NCBI RefSeq assembly: GCF_022869865.1
Contig: NZ_CP094984.1
Location: 1,798,001 to 1,862,000, forward strand
Direction: 5' to 3'
Length of the DNA stretch: 64,000 nt
Origin: Arthrobacter zhangbolii
GTDB lineage: Bacteria; Actinomycetota; Actinomycetes; Actinomycetales; Micrococcaceae
Below the pieces are notes generated by a model. That model ran no database searches. It saw only the letters and a list, made by a program, of their open reading frames with translations, and had not been told where the DNA came from. The position numbers were made by a program, and so were the translations under genes. Positions 15,932-25,265 of the stretch are shown piece after piece. Every line of letters starts with the position of its first letter. Within the stretch, counting starts at the first letter, position 1.

Positions 15932-18469
15932 ATCCAGCCGTCCGGCGGTGATCACCTTGATGACGGGGCTGCCGGCTTCGTCTGAGGCGGCCAGGTCCAC
16001 TTCCGCGGTGATGCCCCAGTCCAGGTGGTTGGCAGGATCCTTAAAGATCTGCCGGACCTCCCACTTGCCGGGCACTTCCTTGATGATCAGCAGGTTCGGG
16101 CCGCGGCCGTCGGGGCCGTCATCGATGTCCTCGTGTTCCTCGAAGTAGGCGTCCAGCACGTCCGCCCAGCGGTCGGCGTCCCAGCCGGCGTCGCCGTCGA
16201 GCTCGCCCAGCGCGCGGTCATCCTCGTCCGCGAAAAGCTTGACGCGGGAGAACATCTCGTTGCGCACCATCACCCGGAAGGCCCGGACGTTGGCGGTCAG
16301 CCGGTCCGGCACGGGCGGAAGCACGGGTTCGCTGCTGGCGTCGGGGTTGACTCCGGAGGTGAGTTCCTCCCATTCGTCCAGCAGCGACGAGTCGGTCTGG
16401 CGGACCAGCTCGCCGAGCCACTCGATGATGTCTTCCAGGTCCTCGCGGAGCCGCTCCGGGGGCACCGTGTGCAGCAGCGCCTTGTAGGTGTCGGAGAGGT
16501 AGCGCAGCAGCACGCCCTCCGAGCGCGCGAGCGAGTAGAACTGCACGTACTCGCCGAAGCTCATGGCCCGCTCATACATGTCCCGGACAATCGACTTGGG
16601 GCTGAGCTCGAACTCGCCCAGCCAGGGAGCACCGGAGCGGTATACCTCGAAGGACTGCTCCAGGAGTTCCGCCAGCGGCTGGGGATAGGTGACCTCTTCG
16701 AGCAGCGCCATCCGCTCGTCATACTCGATGCCCTGGGACTTCATGGCCGCGATCGCTTCGCCGCGGGCCTTTTTCTCCTGGGCGGAGAGCACCTGGCGCG
16801 GCTTTTCCATAATCGCCTCGATCACCGAGACCACATCCAGGGCGTAGGACGGGCTCTCCGGATCCAGGATTTCCAGTGATGCCATGGCAAACGGGGACAG
16901 CGGCTGGTTCAGGGCAAAGTTGGGCTGCAGGTGCACCTTCAGCCGGACGGTGCGGCCGTCGGCGTCAGGTTCGGGCAGCACCTCCACAATGCCCGCGGTT
17001 TTCAGTTCGCGGTAGATGCTCAGGGCCTTCTTCATCAGCGCCAGCTGGGAGGACCGCGTCTCGTGGTTGTTGGTGAGCAGTTTCTTGGCTGCGGTGAACG
17101 GGTCACCCGGGCGCTCCAGCAGGTTCAGCAGCATGGAGTGGGTGATGTTAAAGCTGGAGGTGAGCGGCTCCGGGGTGCCGTCCACGAGCTTCTCGAAGCT
17201 GGGTTTGCCCCAGGACACAAAACCGGCCTGCGGTTTCTTCTTCACCACCTGGCGCAGCTTCTTCTGGTCGTCACCGAACTTCGCCTGCGCCTTGGCCATG
17301 GCCTTGGCGTTTTCGATCACGTGTTCCGGTGCCTGCACCACCACGGTGCCGGCGGTGTCATAACCCGCCCGGCCGGCGCGTCCGGCAATCTGGTGGAATT
17401 CGCGGACCTTCAGCGGCCGGGTGCGGGTGCCGTCGTACTTGGACAGGGCAGTGATCAGCACCGTGCGGATGGGCACGTTAATCCCCACGCCCAGGGTGTC
17501 GGTGCCGCAGATGACCTTCAGCAGTCCGGCCTGGGCCAGCTGCTCCACCAGGCGGCGGTACTTGGGCAGCATGCCGGCGTGGTGTACGCCGATGCCGTGG
17601 CGGACCAGCCGGTTGAGGGTCTTGCCGAAGCCGGGGGCGAACCGGAACCCGGCGATCAGCTCGGCTATGCGGTCTTTCTCCTCGCGGGTGCAGACGTTGA
17701 TGCTCATCAGCGCCTGGGCCCGGTCAATGGCTTCGATCTGGGAGAAGTGCACCACGTAGACGGGGACCTGTTTGGTGGCCAGCAGTTCCTCCAGGGATTC
17801 CTGGATGGGGGTTTCCACGTAGTAGTAGTGCAGCGGGATGGGCCGCTGCACGGAGGAGACCGTGACGGTGTCCCGGTTGGTGAGCTCGCTGAGTTCGTTG
17901 GCGATCCGGGTCATGTCGCCCAGAGTGGCGGACATCAGCAGGAACTGCGCCTGCGGCAGCTCCAGCAGCGGCACCTGCCAGGCCCAGCCGCGCTGCGGAT
18001 CGGAGTAGAAATGGAACTCGTCCATGATGACCGTGCCCAGATCCGCGTCCGGCCCTTCACGCAGGGCAATGTTGGCCAGGATCTCCGCGGTGCAGCAGAT
18101 GATCGGTGCGTCCTTGTTCACCGAGGAGTCCCCGGTGACCATGCCCACGTTCTCAGCACCGAAAATCTCGCACAGGGCGAAGAACTTCTCGGACACCAGT
18201 GCCTTGATGGGAGCGGTGTAGTAGCTGCGCTCGTCGTGGGCCATGGCGTGGAAGTGCGCGGCAATGGCCACCATGGACTTACCGGATCCGGTGGGCGTGG
18301 CCAGGATGACGTTGTTACCCGTCACCAGTTCCATCACTGCCTCGTCCTGCGCCGGGTACAGCGACATACCGCGGCTCTCAACCCATTCCAGGAAGGAGGT
18401 GTAGGTCTCGTCGGGGTCAATGGTTGCGGTGGCGGAGGGACCGGAGGGCAGCTGCTCAAGAAGTTTCAT
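15929..18469 (-). CDS. Ski2/Mtr4-like DEAD/DEAH-box helicase with DUF3516 C-terminus
   Basis: An 846-residue superfamily 2 helicase. Motif I is ATPTGSGKS (near 58-66), motif II is DEFH (near 150), motif III is SAT, and motif VI is HQIAGRAGRAG (near 400). The rest is an actinobacterial C-terminal domain of about 400 residues matching what is annotated as DUF3516. The DEFH in motif II and the overall layout match Ski2-like RNA helicases, so an RNA remodelling or decay role is likely but unproven. It is divergent from the methyltransferase at 18539. The ATG at 18469 lies nine bases after a minus-strand TAGTCT. Confidence 0.92.
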   Translation of the reverse strand: MKLLEQLPSGPSATATIDPDETYTSFLEWVESRGMSLYPAQDEAVMELVTGNNVILATPTGSGKSMVAIAAHFHAMAHDERSYYTAPIKALVSEKFFALCEIFGAENVGMVTGDSSVNKDAPIICCTAEILANIALREGPDADLGTVIMDEFHFYSDPQRGWAWQVPLLELPQAQFLLMSATLGDMTRIANELSELTNRDTVTVSSVQRPIPLHYYYVETPIQESLEELLATKQVPVYVVHFSQIEAIDRAQALMSINVCTREEKDRIAELIAGFRFAPGFGKTLNRLVRHGIGVHHAGMLPKYRRLVEQLAQAGLLKVICGTDTLGVGINVPIRTVLITALSKYDGTRTRPLKVREFHQIAGRAGRAGYDTAGTVVVQAPEHVIENAKAMAKAQAKFGDDQKKLRQVVKKKPQAGFVSWGKPSFEKLVDGTPEPLTSSFNITHSMLLNLLERPGDPFTAAKKLLTNNHETRSSQLALMKKALSIYRELKTAGIVEVLPEPDADGRTVRLKVHLQPNFALNQPLSPFAMASLEILDPESPSYALDVVSVIEAIMEKPRQVLSAQEKKARGEAIAAMKSQGIEYDERMALLEEVTYPQPLAELLEQSFEVYRSGAPWLGEFELSPKSIVRDMYERAMSFGEYVQFYSLARSEGVLLRYLSDTYKALLHTVPPERLREDLEDIIEWLGELVRQTDSSLLDEWEELTSGVNPDASSEPVLPPVPDRLTANVRAFRVMVRNEMFSRVKLFADEDDRALGELDGDAGWDADRWADVLDAYFEEHEDIDDGPDGRGPNLLIIKEVPGKWEVRQIFKDPANHLDWGITAEVDLAASDEAGSPVIKVITAGRLD

Positions 18470-18478
18470 GTCTCTACC

Positions 18479-18484
18479 AGACTA
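18479..18484 (-). promoter_or_regulatory. possible -10 box of the helicase gene
   Basis: Minus-strand TAGTCT nine bases before the ATG at 18469, which would give a leader of only two or three bases. The spacing is slightly longer than for the other leaderless candidates. Confidence 0.4.
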
Positions 18485-18525
18485 ACGGGGCCGCGCCTGT
18501 CGCGTTTTTCCTCCCTTTCCGGCGG

Positions 18526-18531
18526 TAGGCT
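18526..18531 (+). promoter_or_regulatory. -10 box of the trans-aconitate methyltransferase-like gene (leaderless)
   Basis: TAGGCT seven bases before the ATG at 18539. The 12-base context CGGCGGTAGGCT is identical to that before coaE. Confidence 0.6.
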
Positions 18532-18538
18532 CGGCCGC

Positions 18539-19318
18539 ATGAAATGGGATCCGGAAAAGTACACACAGTTCTCCTCGCACCGCGACAGGCCCTTCTTCGA
18601 CCTCACCGCCCGGATAGCGGCGTCCTCGCCCGGGCGGGTGGTGGACCTGGGCTGCGGCACCGGGGCACTGACCGCTGCGCTCGCCGCCCGCTGGCCCGGT
18701 GCGCAGGTGACCGGGGTGGATTCCTCCGCCGACATGATTGAGCAGGCCGGGGCGTTGGAGTGTGCACCTCCGAATCTGGAGTTCATCCGGTCCCGGATCG
18801 AGGACTGGGAACCGGACGCCGGTACGGACGTGGTGGTCTCCAACGCTGCCCTGCAGTGGGTTCCCGGCCACCGGGACCTGTTGCGGAAGTGGGCCAAACG
18901 GCTCGACGCCGGCGCGTGGCTGGCAGTGCAGGTGCCGGGCAACTTCACTGCCCCGTCGCATGTGCTCATGCGTGACCTGGCGGCGAGCGCCCGCTGGGCA
19001 CCGAAGCTGGAGGGGGTGCTGCGCCATGCGGACGCCGTCGCCGCGCCCGACGAGTATCTGGCTCTCCTGGTTGAAGCGGGGATGGACGCCGATGTCTGGG
19101 AGACCAGTTACCAGCAGGTTCTCCCCGGGGAGGACCCGGTACTTGAATGGGTTCGCGGCACGGCGCTGCGCCCGGTGATTGCTGCCCTGACGGCAGAGGA
19201 GCTCTCCCGGTTTGAGGCCGAATACGCGGCTCTGCTGCGCAGTGCCTACCCGCAGCACGGCTGGGGAACCGTCTTTCCGTTCCGCCGCATTTTTATGGTG
19301 GCAAGGAAAACGGCGTAG
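18539..19318 (+). CDS. trans-aconitate 2-methyltransferase-like protein
   Basis: A 259-residue SAM-dependent class I methyltransferase. Motif I is VVDLGCGTGALTAALA (near 34-49), followed by VTGVDSSADMI and later NAALQWVPGH. The N-terminus MKWDPEKYTQFSSHRDRPFFDL and the C-terminal FPFRRIFMVA match trans-aconitate 2-methyltransferase (Tam), which esterifies this spontaneous aconitase inhibitor. The reading frame is open far upstream on this strand, but that extension is antisense to the helicase. The ATG at 18539 is supported by the leaderless -10 box. Related small-acid methyltransferases cannot be excluded. Confidence 0.88.
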   Translation: MKWDPEKYTQFSSHRDRPFFDLTARIAASSPGRVVDLGCGTGALTAALAARWPGAQVTGVDSSADMIEQAGALECAPPNLEFIRSRIEDWEPDAGTDVVVSNAALQWVPGHRDLLRKWAKRLDAGAWLAVQVPGNFTAPSHVLMRDLAASARWAPKLEGVLRHADAVAAPDEYLALLVEAGMDADVWETSYQQVLPGEDPVLEWVRGTALRPVIAALTAEELSRFEAEYAALLRSAYPQHGWGTVFPFRRIFMVARKTA

Positions 19319-19319
19319 G

Positions 19320-20737
19320 TCAGGCTTCGGGCGGCAGGCGCCGGCGCGGCCCGGAGGGATCCGCGCTGTTTGCGATGGTCCCGGTGCGTGCGGCTTTCAT
19401 CAGCGGGGTGTTCAGCGTATCGATCTGGGCGCTCGCATGCGCCCGGGTTCCTGCGCCGCCGCGTTCGTACAGCCGGGCGAAGTACAGGGCGGCACCGAAA
19501 CCGGTCAGGAAGAAGCCGGCCACAATTGCTTCCGGGTTCAGTGACGGCAGCTGGCCGGCCGCGGCCAGCACGGCCAGGATGGGAATCACCGGCCCAAGCG
19601 GCAACCGTGCGCCCTCGCCCGGCCATTTGCGGAATCCCAGCACGGCCGCCGCAACGCTCACCACAATCATGGCGATAATCGCCGCCACGTTGGCAACGGA
19701 GACTACAAACGCGGTGTCCCGCAGCACCACCAGGAGAACGGTAATGATTCCCAGCAGCAGCACGCTTATGTAGGGGTGGCCGTTGCGTGTGTGCCGGCCC
19801 AGTGCCGGGGGAACATCCCGCGGGCCACCATGCGCAGCATGATCTCCGAGGCGCCCAGCACATTGGCGTTGGCTCCCGAGAACGTGGACAGGCAGGCCGC
19901 AAACGCCACCAGGACGCCACCCCAGGCCCCCATGACCGTCTCGGCAGCCTGGGATACGCCGGTGGCGGTGAACCTGGTGATCCCGCTGGCTGTCATGGCC
20001 AGGACGGTGCCGAGGTAGACGAGACCGGAGACCAGGATGGTCAGCATGATGGCGCGCGGAACTGTTTTGCGCGGATTCTTCACCGATCCGGCCATGTTGG
20101 TGATGACGTTGAAGCCGGTGTAGGCAGTGAACAGCAGTGCGGCGGCGGAGAAGATCCCCCCGGTGCCGGAAGGCAGCGGCCGGTCAAGGTCATCGGGCCG
20201 GAGTTCGGTGAGGCCCCAGACGGAGAACAGCACCAGCAGGCCCAGTTTGATGCCAACGATCCAGGTCTCCGCCCGGGCGACGAGCGACGTCGGGCCGAGG
20301 TTCAGTGCGGTGACCAGTACGGTGGTGGCGAGCGCCACCGCCAGGGTGCCGGCCGCGGGCAGGAAGTATTCGCTGAAGTAGTCGCCGAAGGAGGCCACCA
20401 GGTAGGCGATGATGGTGGCCCCGTTGAGGTAAAAGGCCCACATCACAATGAACCGCCAGAAGGGGCCGAGGATGGTGCCCACGGGGGCGTAGCCGGATTC
20501 GCCGTCGCCGGCCCTGGTGGAAACCACGATGAAGGACAGTGCACACAGGAACATCACGATGCCCGCGAGGATGTAGCTGACGGCGGCGGCGGGTCCGGCC
20601 AGGTTGACCGCCGTGCCGGAAAGGGTGAATACCCCTCCGCCCACCGTGGTGCCAACCCCGAACGCTACGCAGGCTACGAGGCCGATCTGCCCCGGGGCCC
20701 GGGGCGTCCGGGACTTTGGCGACGCTGGTTCGGCCAC
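19320..20737 (-). pseudogene. APC-superfamily amino acid permease broken by a single-base frameshift
   Basis: The minus strand encodes an amino acid/polyamine permease in two frames. The first 323 residues (20737 to 19766) carry about nine membrane segments (FGVGTTVGGGVFTLSGTAVN, the TAYTGFNVITNMAGSVKNPRK loop). They end in a TAA right after ATATPT. The next frame (from about 19763 down to 19320) continues with LLLGIITVLLVVLRDTAFVV and the last segments. Adding one C to the CCCC run at 19776-19773 reads TPYISVLLLG and restores about 472 residues, normal for the family. So either a recent deletion or a sequencing error. The GTG start has GGGAG nine bases upstream. The stop lies one base from that of the convergent methyltransferase. 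Confidence 0.8.
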
Positions 20738-20828
20738 GGCTGCGCTCCCTCACTCGGTCCGGCAGGCCTCTTTGGAGCGTACGGCCGGCCGCGAAGCAGG
20801 GTCAACGGGGAGCGTGGGTTGTGCGCCT

Positions 20829-21467
20829 TTACCAGCCGCGTTCCTTCCATTCGGCCAGGTGCGGCCGTTCGGCCCCCAGAGTGGTGCCGGCGCCGTGGCC
20901 GGGGTGCACCACGGTGTCATCCGGAAGGTATTCGAATATACGTTCGAATACGTCGCGGTACAGGGACGCGAAGCGTTCCGGGTCCTTCTGCGTGTTGCCC
21001 AGGCCGCCGGGGAACAGGGAGTCACCGGTAAAGAGGTGGGCCGGCGCGTCCGGCTCCCGGTAGAGCAGGGCCACGGATCCGGGGGTATGCCCGCGCAGCT
21101 TGAGTGCTTCAAGTTCGGCGCCGCCAAAGGGCACCCTGTCGCCGTGTTCAAGTGCCAGGACGGTGGGTACTTCGATGTCCCCGATGTCCTCCGTCCCGGC
21201 GGCGGTACGCGCTCCGGTGGCAGCCGCCGTTTCGGCGAGCGCACGGACATGGTCCCAGTGGCTGTGCGTAGTGATCACCAGTTCAAGCTTCGCCGGCACC
21301 CGGGCATCGGCGGCCCCTTCGGCCAGCAGGCGCTGGATGGCGGCGAAATCATCAGCGGCATCAATAAGGACCTGGGCGCCGGTGTCCTTGTCGGTGAGCA
21401 CATAAACGTTGTTGTCCATGGTGCCCACGGACGCGCTCCGGATGGTGATGTTCTGCAGATTCTCCAT
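20829..21467 (-). CDS. MBL-fold metallo-hydrolase (glyoxalase II-like)
   Basis: A 212-residue metallo-beta-lactamase-fold hydrolase. The metal-binding THSHWDH motif is near residues 66-72. Further ligand regions are GHTPGSV, FTGDSLF and the C-terminal HPGHGAGTT. The layout resembles glyoxalase II and related thioester or phosphate-ester hydrolases, and the substrate is not determined. The ATG at 21467 is six bases after a TAGACT box. The N-terminus has no signal peptide. The gene lies between the broken permease and the divergent ABC exporter. Confidence 0.9.
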   Translation of the reverse strand: MENLQNITIRSASVGTMDNNVYVLTDKDTGAQVLIDAADDFAAIQRLLAEGAADARVPAKLELVITTHSHWDHVRALAETAAATGARTAAGTEDIGDIEVPTVLALEHGDRVPFGGAELEALKLRGHTPGSVALLYREPDAPAHLFTGDSLFPGGLGNTQKDPERFASLYRDVFERIFEYLPDDTVVHPGHGAGTTLGAERPHLAEWKERGW

Positions 21468-21473
21468 CGGCCC

Positions 21474-21479
21474 AGTCTA
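21474..21479 (-). promoter_or_regulatory. -10 box of the MBL-fold hydrolase gene (leaderless)
   Basis: Minus-strand TAGACT six bases before the ATG at 21467. Confidence 0.55.
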
Positions 21480-21514
21480 GCGAGGCCGTTCCCGCACGTG
21501 CTTGCGCAGGGCTA

Positions 21515-21543
21515 TTGTCTGCACCCGCAGACGGGCGTAGGTT
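21515..21543 (+). promoter_or_regulatory. promoter of the ABC exporter operon
   Basis: -35 TTGTCT (21515-21520), an exact 17-bp spacer and -10 TAGGTT (21538-21543), six bases before the ATG at 21550. The mRNA may be leaderless, although AAGG just before the ATG could also act weakly as a ribosome-binding site. The spacer holds a CTGC-ACCC-GCAG inverted repeat that could be an operator. Confidence 0.6.
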
Positions 21544-21549
21544 GCAAGG

Positions 21550-23283
21550 ATGCTCCTGAGGCTGGTCCGGCAGTACCTCGCTCCCTACAAAGGCACCGTA
21601 GCCGCCGTCGTTGCGCTGCAGCTGCTGCAGACTGTGGCAACGCTGTACCTGCCTACCCTGAACGCCGACATCATTGACCGCGGCGTCGTCACCGGGGATA
21701 CCGGCGTCATCATGGAGGTGGGCGGCTGGATGCTCGCCGTCACGGCGGGCCAGATTCTCTGTTCCATCGCTGCCACGTTCCTCGCCGCGCGGGTGGCGAT
21801 GAGCACGGGCCGCAATATCCGTTCCGAGCTGTTCACCAACGTGGAAACCTTTTCCTCCCGCGAAGTGGGCCTGTTCGGGCCGCCGTCACTGATTACCCGG
21901 ACCACCAATGACGTGCAGCAGGTCCAGATGACGCTGCTGATGACGTTCACCATGATGGTCTCGGCGCCCATCATGGGCATTGGCGGGGTGCTGCTGGCCC
22001 TGAACCAGGACATACCGCTCTCCGGGATCCTGCTGCTGATCCTGCCGGTGCTGTTCGTTGTGATCGGTTTGGTCCTGCGGCGCCTGATCCCGCTTTTCCG
22101 GCGGGCGCAGCGGCAGATCGACCGGGTGAACTCCGTATTGCGGGAGCAGATCATGGGGATCGCCGTTATCCGGGCCTTCATCCGCGAGCGCTCAGAGGAA
22201 CAGCGGTTCGATTCGGCCAACGCCGACCTGACCGGCACCCAGTTGCGGATCAGCCAGCTGCTGGCGCTGCTGTTCCCGGCAGCCATGTTGGTGGCCAACC
22301 TCGCCACCGTTGCCGTGATCTGGTTCGGCGCGTTCCGGATTGAGGCCGGGCAAATGCAGATCGGCGCCCTGACGGCCTTTATCGCCTACATCATCCAAAT
22401 CCTCATGGCCGTGATGATGTCCATGTTCCTGATCATGATGCTGCCCCGCGCTGCAGTCTGTGCCGAGCGCATTTACGAGGTGCTGGATACCCGCACCAGC
22501 GTCACGGACACCCCGGACGCGGCGGAACTGGAGTACGACGGCGGCCGGCTCACCTTCACCGACGTCGGCTACAGCTATCCGGGGGCGGAGGACCCGGTGC
22601 TGCACAGCATCAGCTTCGAGGCGCTGCCGGGGGAGACCACAGCCATCATCGGCTCCACCGGGGCCGGGAAAACCACCCTGCTGAATCTGGTGCCGCGCCT
22701 GCTTGATGCAACTTCCGGCACCGTCAGCGTGGACGGCCAGGATATTGCCGGTGTCACCCTCGCCTCCCTGCGGCACGGGATCGGCCTGGTGCCGCAGCGG
22801 GCCTACCTGTTCAGCGGCACCATTGCCTCCAACCTGCGCTTCGGACGTCCGGAGGCAACGGACGCGGAACTGTGGGAAGCGCTGGAGACCGCCCAGGCCG
22901 CAGACTTCGTCCGGGCCGGGGACGGCGGGCTGGACCATCCGGTGGAACAGGGCGGTGCCAATTTCTCCGGGGGACAGCGCCAGCGCCTGGCCATTGCCCG
23001 TGCCCTGGTGGTGCGGCCCTCGATCTACCTCTTCGATGACAGTTTCTCCGCCCTGGACTTTGCCACCGACGCGCGGCTGCGCAGCGCCCTGAAACCGCAG
23101 ACCCGGAACGCCACCGTGGTGGTGGTGGCCCAGCGGGTCAACACCATCACCGACGCTGCCCGGATAGTGGTCCTGGAGGAGGGACGGGTCGTAGGGCAGG
23201 GAACCCACACCGAGCTGATGGAGTCCTCCCCGACGTACCGGGAAATCGTCGCCTCCCAGCTCACGGCCGAGGAGGTCGCGTGA
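21550..23283 (+). CDS. ABC exporter half-transporter, subunit 1 (degenerate catalytic site)
   Basis: A 577-residue type IV ABC exporter half: an N-terminal six-helix membrane domain (residues 1-320) and a C-terminal ATPase. Walker A is GSTGAGKTT from 368 and the canonical signature FSGGQ is at 472-476. Walker B ends FDDS, with D497 where the catalytic Glu is expected. The partner has a normal Glu but a variant signature, so the pair looks like a heterodimer with one degenerate and one active ATP site (compare TM287/288 and BmrCD). The stop overlaps the partner's GTG by four bases. The substrate, a drug, lipid or peptide, is unknown. Confidence 0.93.
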   Translation: MLLRLVRQYLAPYKGTVAAVVALQLLQTVATLYLPTLNADIIDRGVVTGDTGVIMEVGGWMLAVTAGQILCSIAATFLAARVAMSTGRNIRSELFTNVETFSSREVGLFGPPSLITRTTNDVQQVQMTLLMTFTMMVSAPIMGIGGVLLALNQDIPLSGILLLILPVLFVVIGLVLRRLIPLFRRAQRQIDRVNSVLREQIMGIAVIRAFIRERSEEQRFDSANADLTGTQLRISQLLALLFPAAMLVANLATVAVIWFGAFRIEAGQMQIGALTAFIAYIIQILMAVMMSMFLIMMLPRAAVCAERIYEVLDTRTSVTDTPDAAELEYDGGRLTFTDVGYSYPGAEDPVLHSISFEALPGETTAIIGSTGAGKTTLLNLVPRLLDATSGTVSVDGQDIAGVTLASLRHGIGLVPQRAYLFSGTIASNLRFGRPEATDAELWEALETAQAADFVRAGDGGLDHPVEQGGANFSGGQRQRLAIARALVVRPSIYLFDDSFSALDFATDARLRSALKPQTRNATVVVVAQRVNTITDAARIVVLEEGRVVGQGTHTELMESSPTYREIVASQLTAEEVA

Positions 23284-25256
23284 GCGGGCACGGGGCGGGC
23301 ATGCGAGGACGCCCGGGAGCCCCGGCAACGGCGAAACCCGAGAACTTTGCCGCCAGTGTCCGGCGCATCCTGGTCCTGATGGCACCGGACCGGCTCCGCG
23401 TGGCCGCCGTGATGCTGGCCGCCGTCGTCTCGGTGGCGCTCGCGGTCAGTGCCCCGCGAATCCTGGGGGAAGCCACCAACGTCATCTTCGACGGCTTCAT
23501 CGGGAACAGCCTGCCGGCGGGAATGTCCAAGGATGCCCAGGTGGAGGCCCTGCGGGCCTCGGGGGAGCGGGAACTGGCTGACATGCTCGCCGCCATGGAC
23601 GTGGTGCCCGGGCAGGGGCTGGACTTCGGCCGGCTGGGCGGGATCCTGCTGGGCGTCCTGGCGATCTACCTGGCGGCCTTCGTCTTCGGCTGGTTCCAGG
23701 CCCGGCTCACGGCCCGTATTGTCCAGAACGCCATGTACCGGCTGCGGCGCGACGTGGACGGCAAGCTGTTCCGCCTGCCCATGTCCCACTTCCAGCAGCA
23801 GTCGCGCGGAGATGTCCTGAGCCGGGTCACCAATGACATCGACAACCTGGCCCAGACCCTCTCGCAGAGCCTCACCCAGATAGTCACTTCCGTGCTGACC
23901 ATCATTGGTGTCCTGGCGATGATGCTCTCCATTTCCCCGCTGCTGGCGCTGATCGCCGTGGTCACGGTTCCGGTCTCCGCCCTGGTGACGGTACTCATTG
24001 CCCGGCGCTCGCAGGCGGAGTTCAAAACGCAGTGGAAATCCACCGGTGAGGTGAACGGCTATATCGAGGAAATGTTCACCGGCCAGGACGTGGTGAAGGC
24101 CTTCGGGCAACAGGAACGGGTGATTGAAGGATTCGCGCCGGCCAATGACCGTCTGTTCCGGTCAGCATTTCGGGCACAGTTCGTTTCCGGCATCATCATG
24201 CCGGCGATGATGTTCATCTCGAACCTGAACTACGTGGCAGTGGCCGTGGTGGGCGGGCTGCAGGTGGCCGGCGGGCAGCTGTCCATCGGCGGGGTCCAGG
24301 CCTTTGTGCAGTACAGCCGGCAGTTCAGCCAGCCCCTTGGCCAGCTGGGCGGGCTGATCAACATGCTCCAGTCCGGCGTCGCCTCGGCCGAACGCGTGTT
24401 CGCGCTGCTGGATGCGCGGGAACAGGAACCGGATCCGGCGCACCCGGAACATCTGGACAAGGTGCGCGGACGGGTGGCCTTCGAAGACGTGTCCTTCAGC
24501 TACAGTCCTGAAGCGCCGCTCATCAAGGATCTTTCCTTTGTCGCCGAACCGGGGCAGACGGTGGCGATTGTCGGTCCTACCGGTGCCGGCAAAACCACCC
24601 TCGTGAACCTGCTGATGCGCTTCTATGACGTTGATGCCGGACGCATCACCATTGACGGCGTGGACATTGCCCGGCTGAGCCGCGAAGAGCTGCGCAGCCG
24701 GATCGGCATGGTGCTGCAGGACGCCTGGCTCTTTGAGGGCACCGTCCGCGAAAACCTGGCCTACGGCGCCCCCGGGGCCACGGACGAGCAGATCCATGCC
24801 GCTGCACTGGCTACGCACGTGGACCACTTTGTCCGCTCCCTGCCGGAAGGCTATGACACCGTGCTGGGCTATGACGGCGGATCCCTGAGCCAGGGCCAGC
24901 GGCAGCTGCTGACAATCGCCCGCGCCTGGCTCTCCGACCCGGCCATCCTGGTGCTGGATGAGGCAACCAGCTCCGTGGACACCCGCACCGAGGTGGCCAT
25001 CCGGATGGCAATGAATGCCCTCCGTCAGGACCGGACCAGCTTCGTGATTGCGCACCGGCTCTCCACCATCCGCGACGCGGACGTCATCCTGGTGGTGCGC
25101 AACGGAGAGATTGTGGAGCAGGGTGTCCATGACGCGCTGCTCGCTGCCGAGGGCTTCTATGCCGAGCTGTACCGCTCCCAGTTCGCCGGACCTGCAGTGG
25201 AATCGGCCGGGGGTGCTGAGGCGGCCGCTGCGCCGTCCACACCGGACGGGCACTAG
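23280..25256 (+). CDS. ABC exporter half-transporter, subunit 2 (active catalytic site)
   Basis: A 658-residue half-transporter with a membrane domain (to about residue 380) and an ATPase. Walker A is GPTGAGKTT from 432, the variant signature is LSQGQ (536-540), and Walker B is VLDEATSSVD with D560 and the catalytic E561. An extra segment of about 60 residues near 70-130 (after NVIFDGFIGNSL) separates the first two membrane helices, a feature of the BmrD/TM288-like partner. It starts with GTG coupled to subunit 1. The small GntR-type gene follows after nine bases. Confidence 0.93.
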   Translation: MSGHGAGMRGRPGAPATAKPENFAASVRRILVLMAPDRLRVAAVMLAAVVSVALAVSAPRILGEATNVIFDGFIGNSLPAGMSKDAQVEALRASGERELADMLAAMDVVPGQGLDFGRLGGILLGVLAIYLAAFVFGWFQARLTARIVQNAMYRLRRDVDGKLFRLPMSHFQQQSRGDVLSRVTNDIDNLAQTLSQSLTQIVTSVLTIIGVLAMMLSISPLLALIAVVTVPVSALVTVLIARRSQAEFKTQWKSTGEVNGYIEEMFTGQDVVKAFGQQERVIEGFAPANDRLFRSAFRAQFVSGIIMPAMMFISNLNYVAVAVVGGLQVAGGQLSIGGVQAFVQYSRQFSQPLGQLGGLINMLQSGVASAERVFALLDAREQEPDPAHPEHLDKVRGRVAFEDVSFSYSPEAPLIKDLSFVAEPGQTVAIVGPTGAGKTTLVNLLMRFYDVDAGRITIDGVDIARLSREELRSRIGMVLQDAWLFEGTVRENLAYGAPGATDEQIHAAALATHVDHFVRSLPEGYDTVLGYDGGSLSQGQRQLLTIARAWLSDPAILVLDEATSSVDTRTEVAIRMAMNALRQDRTSFVIAHRLSTIRDADVILVVRNGEIVEQGVHDALLAAEGFYAELYRSQFAGPAVESAGGAEAAAAPSTPDGH

Positions 25257-25259
25257 CAT
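25254..25259 (+). promoter_or_regulatory. possible -10 box of the GntR-type gene (leaderless)
   Basis: TAGCAT six bases before the ATG at 25266. It starts with the stop codon of the ABC exporter gene, so the regulator may also be transcribed on its own. Confidence 0.4.
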
Positions 25260-25265
25260 GGCATC

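Noticed and set aside
16931-18538. N-terminal extension of the methyltransferase by over 500 codons
   Set aside because: It is antisense to the helicase. The methyltransferase domain, the ATG at 18539 and the -10 box define the true start.
19766-20737. The permease as an intact 323-residue short transporter
   Set aside because: The frame ends in the middle of the expected membrane region, and the missing helices follow directly in another frame.
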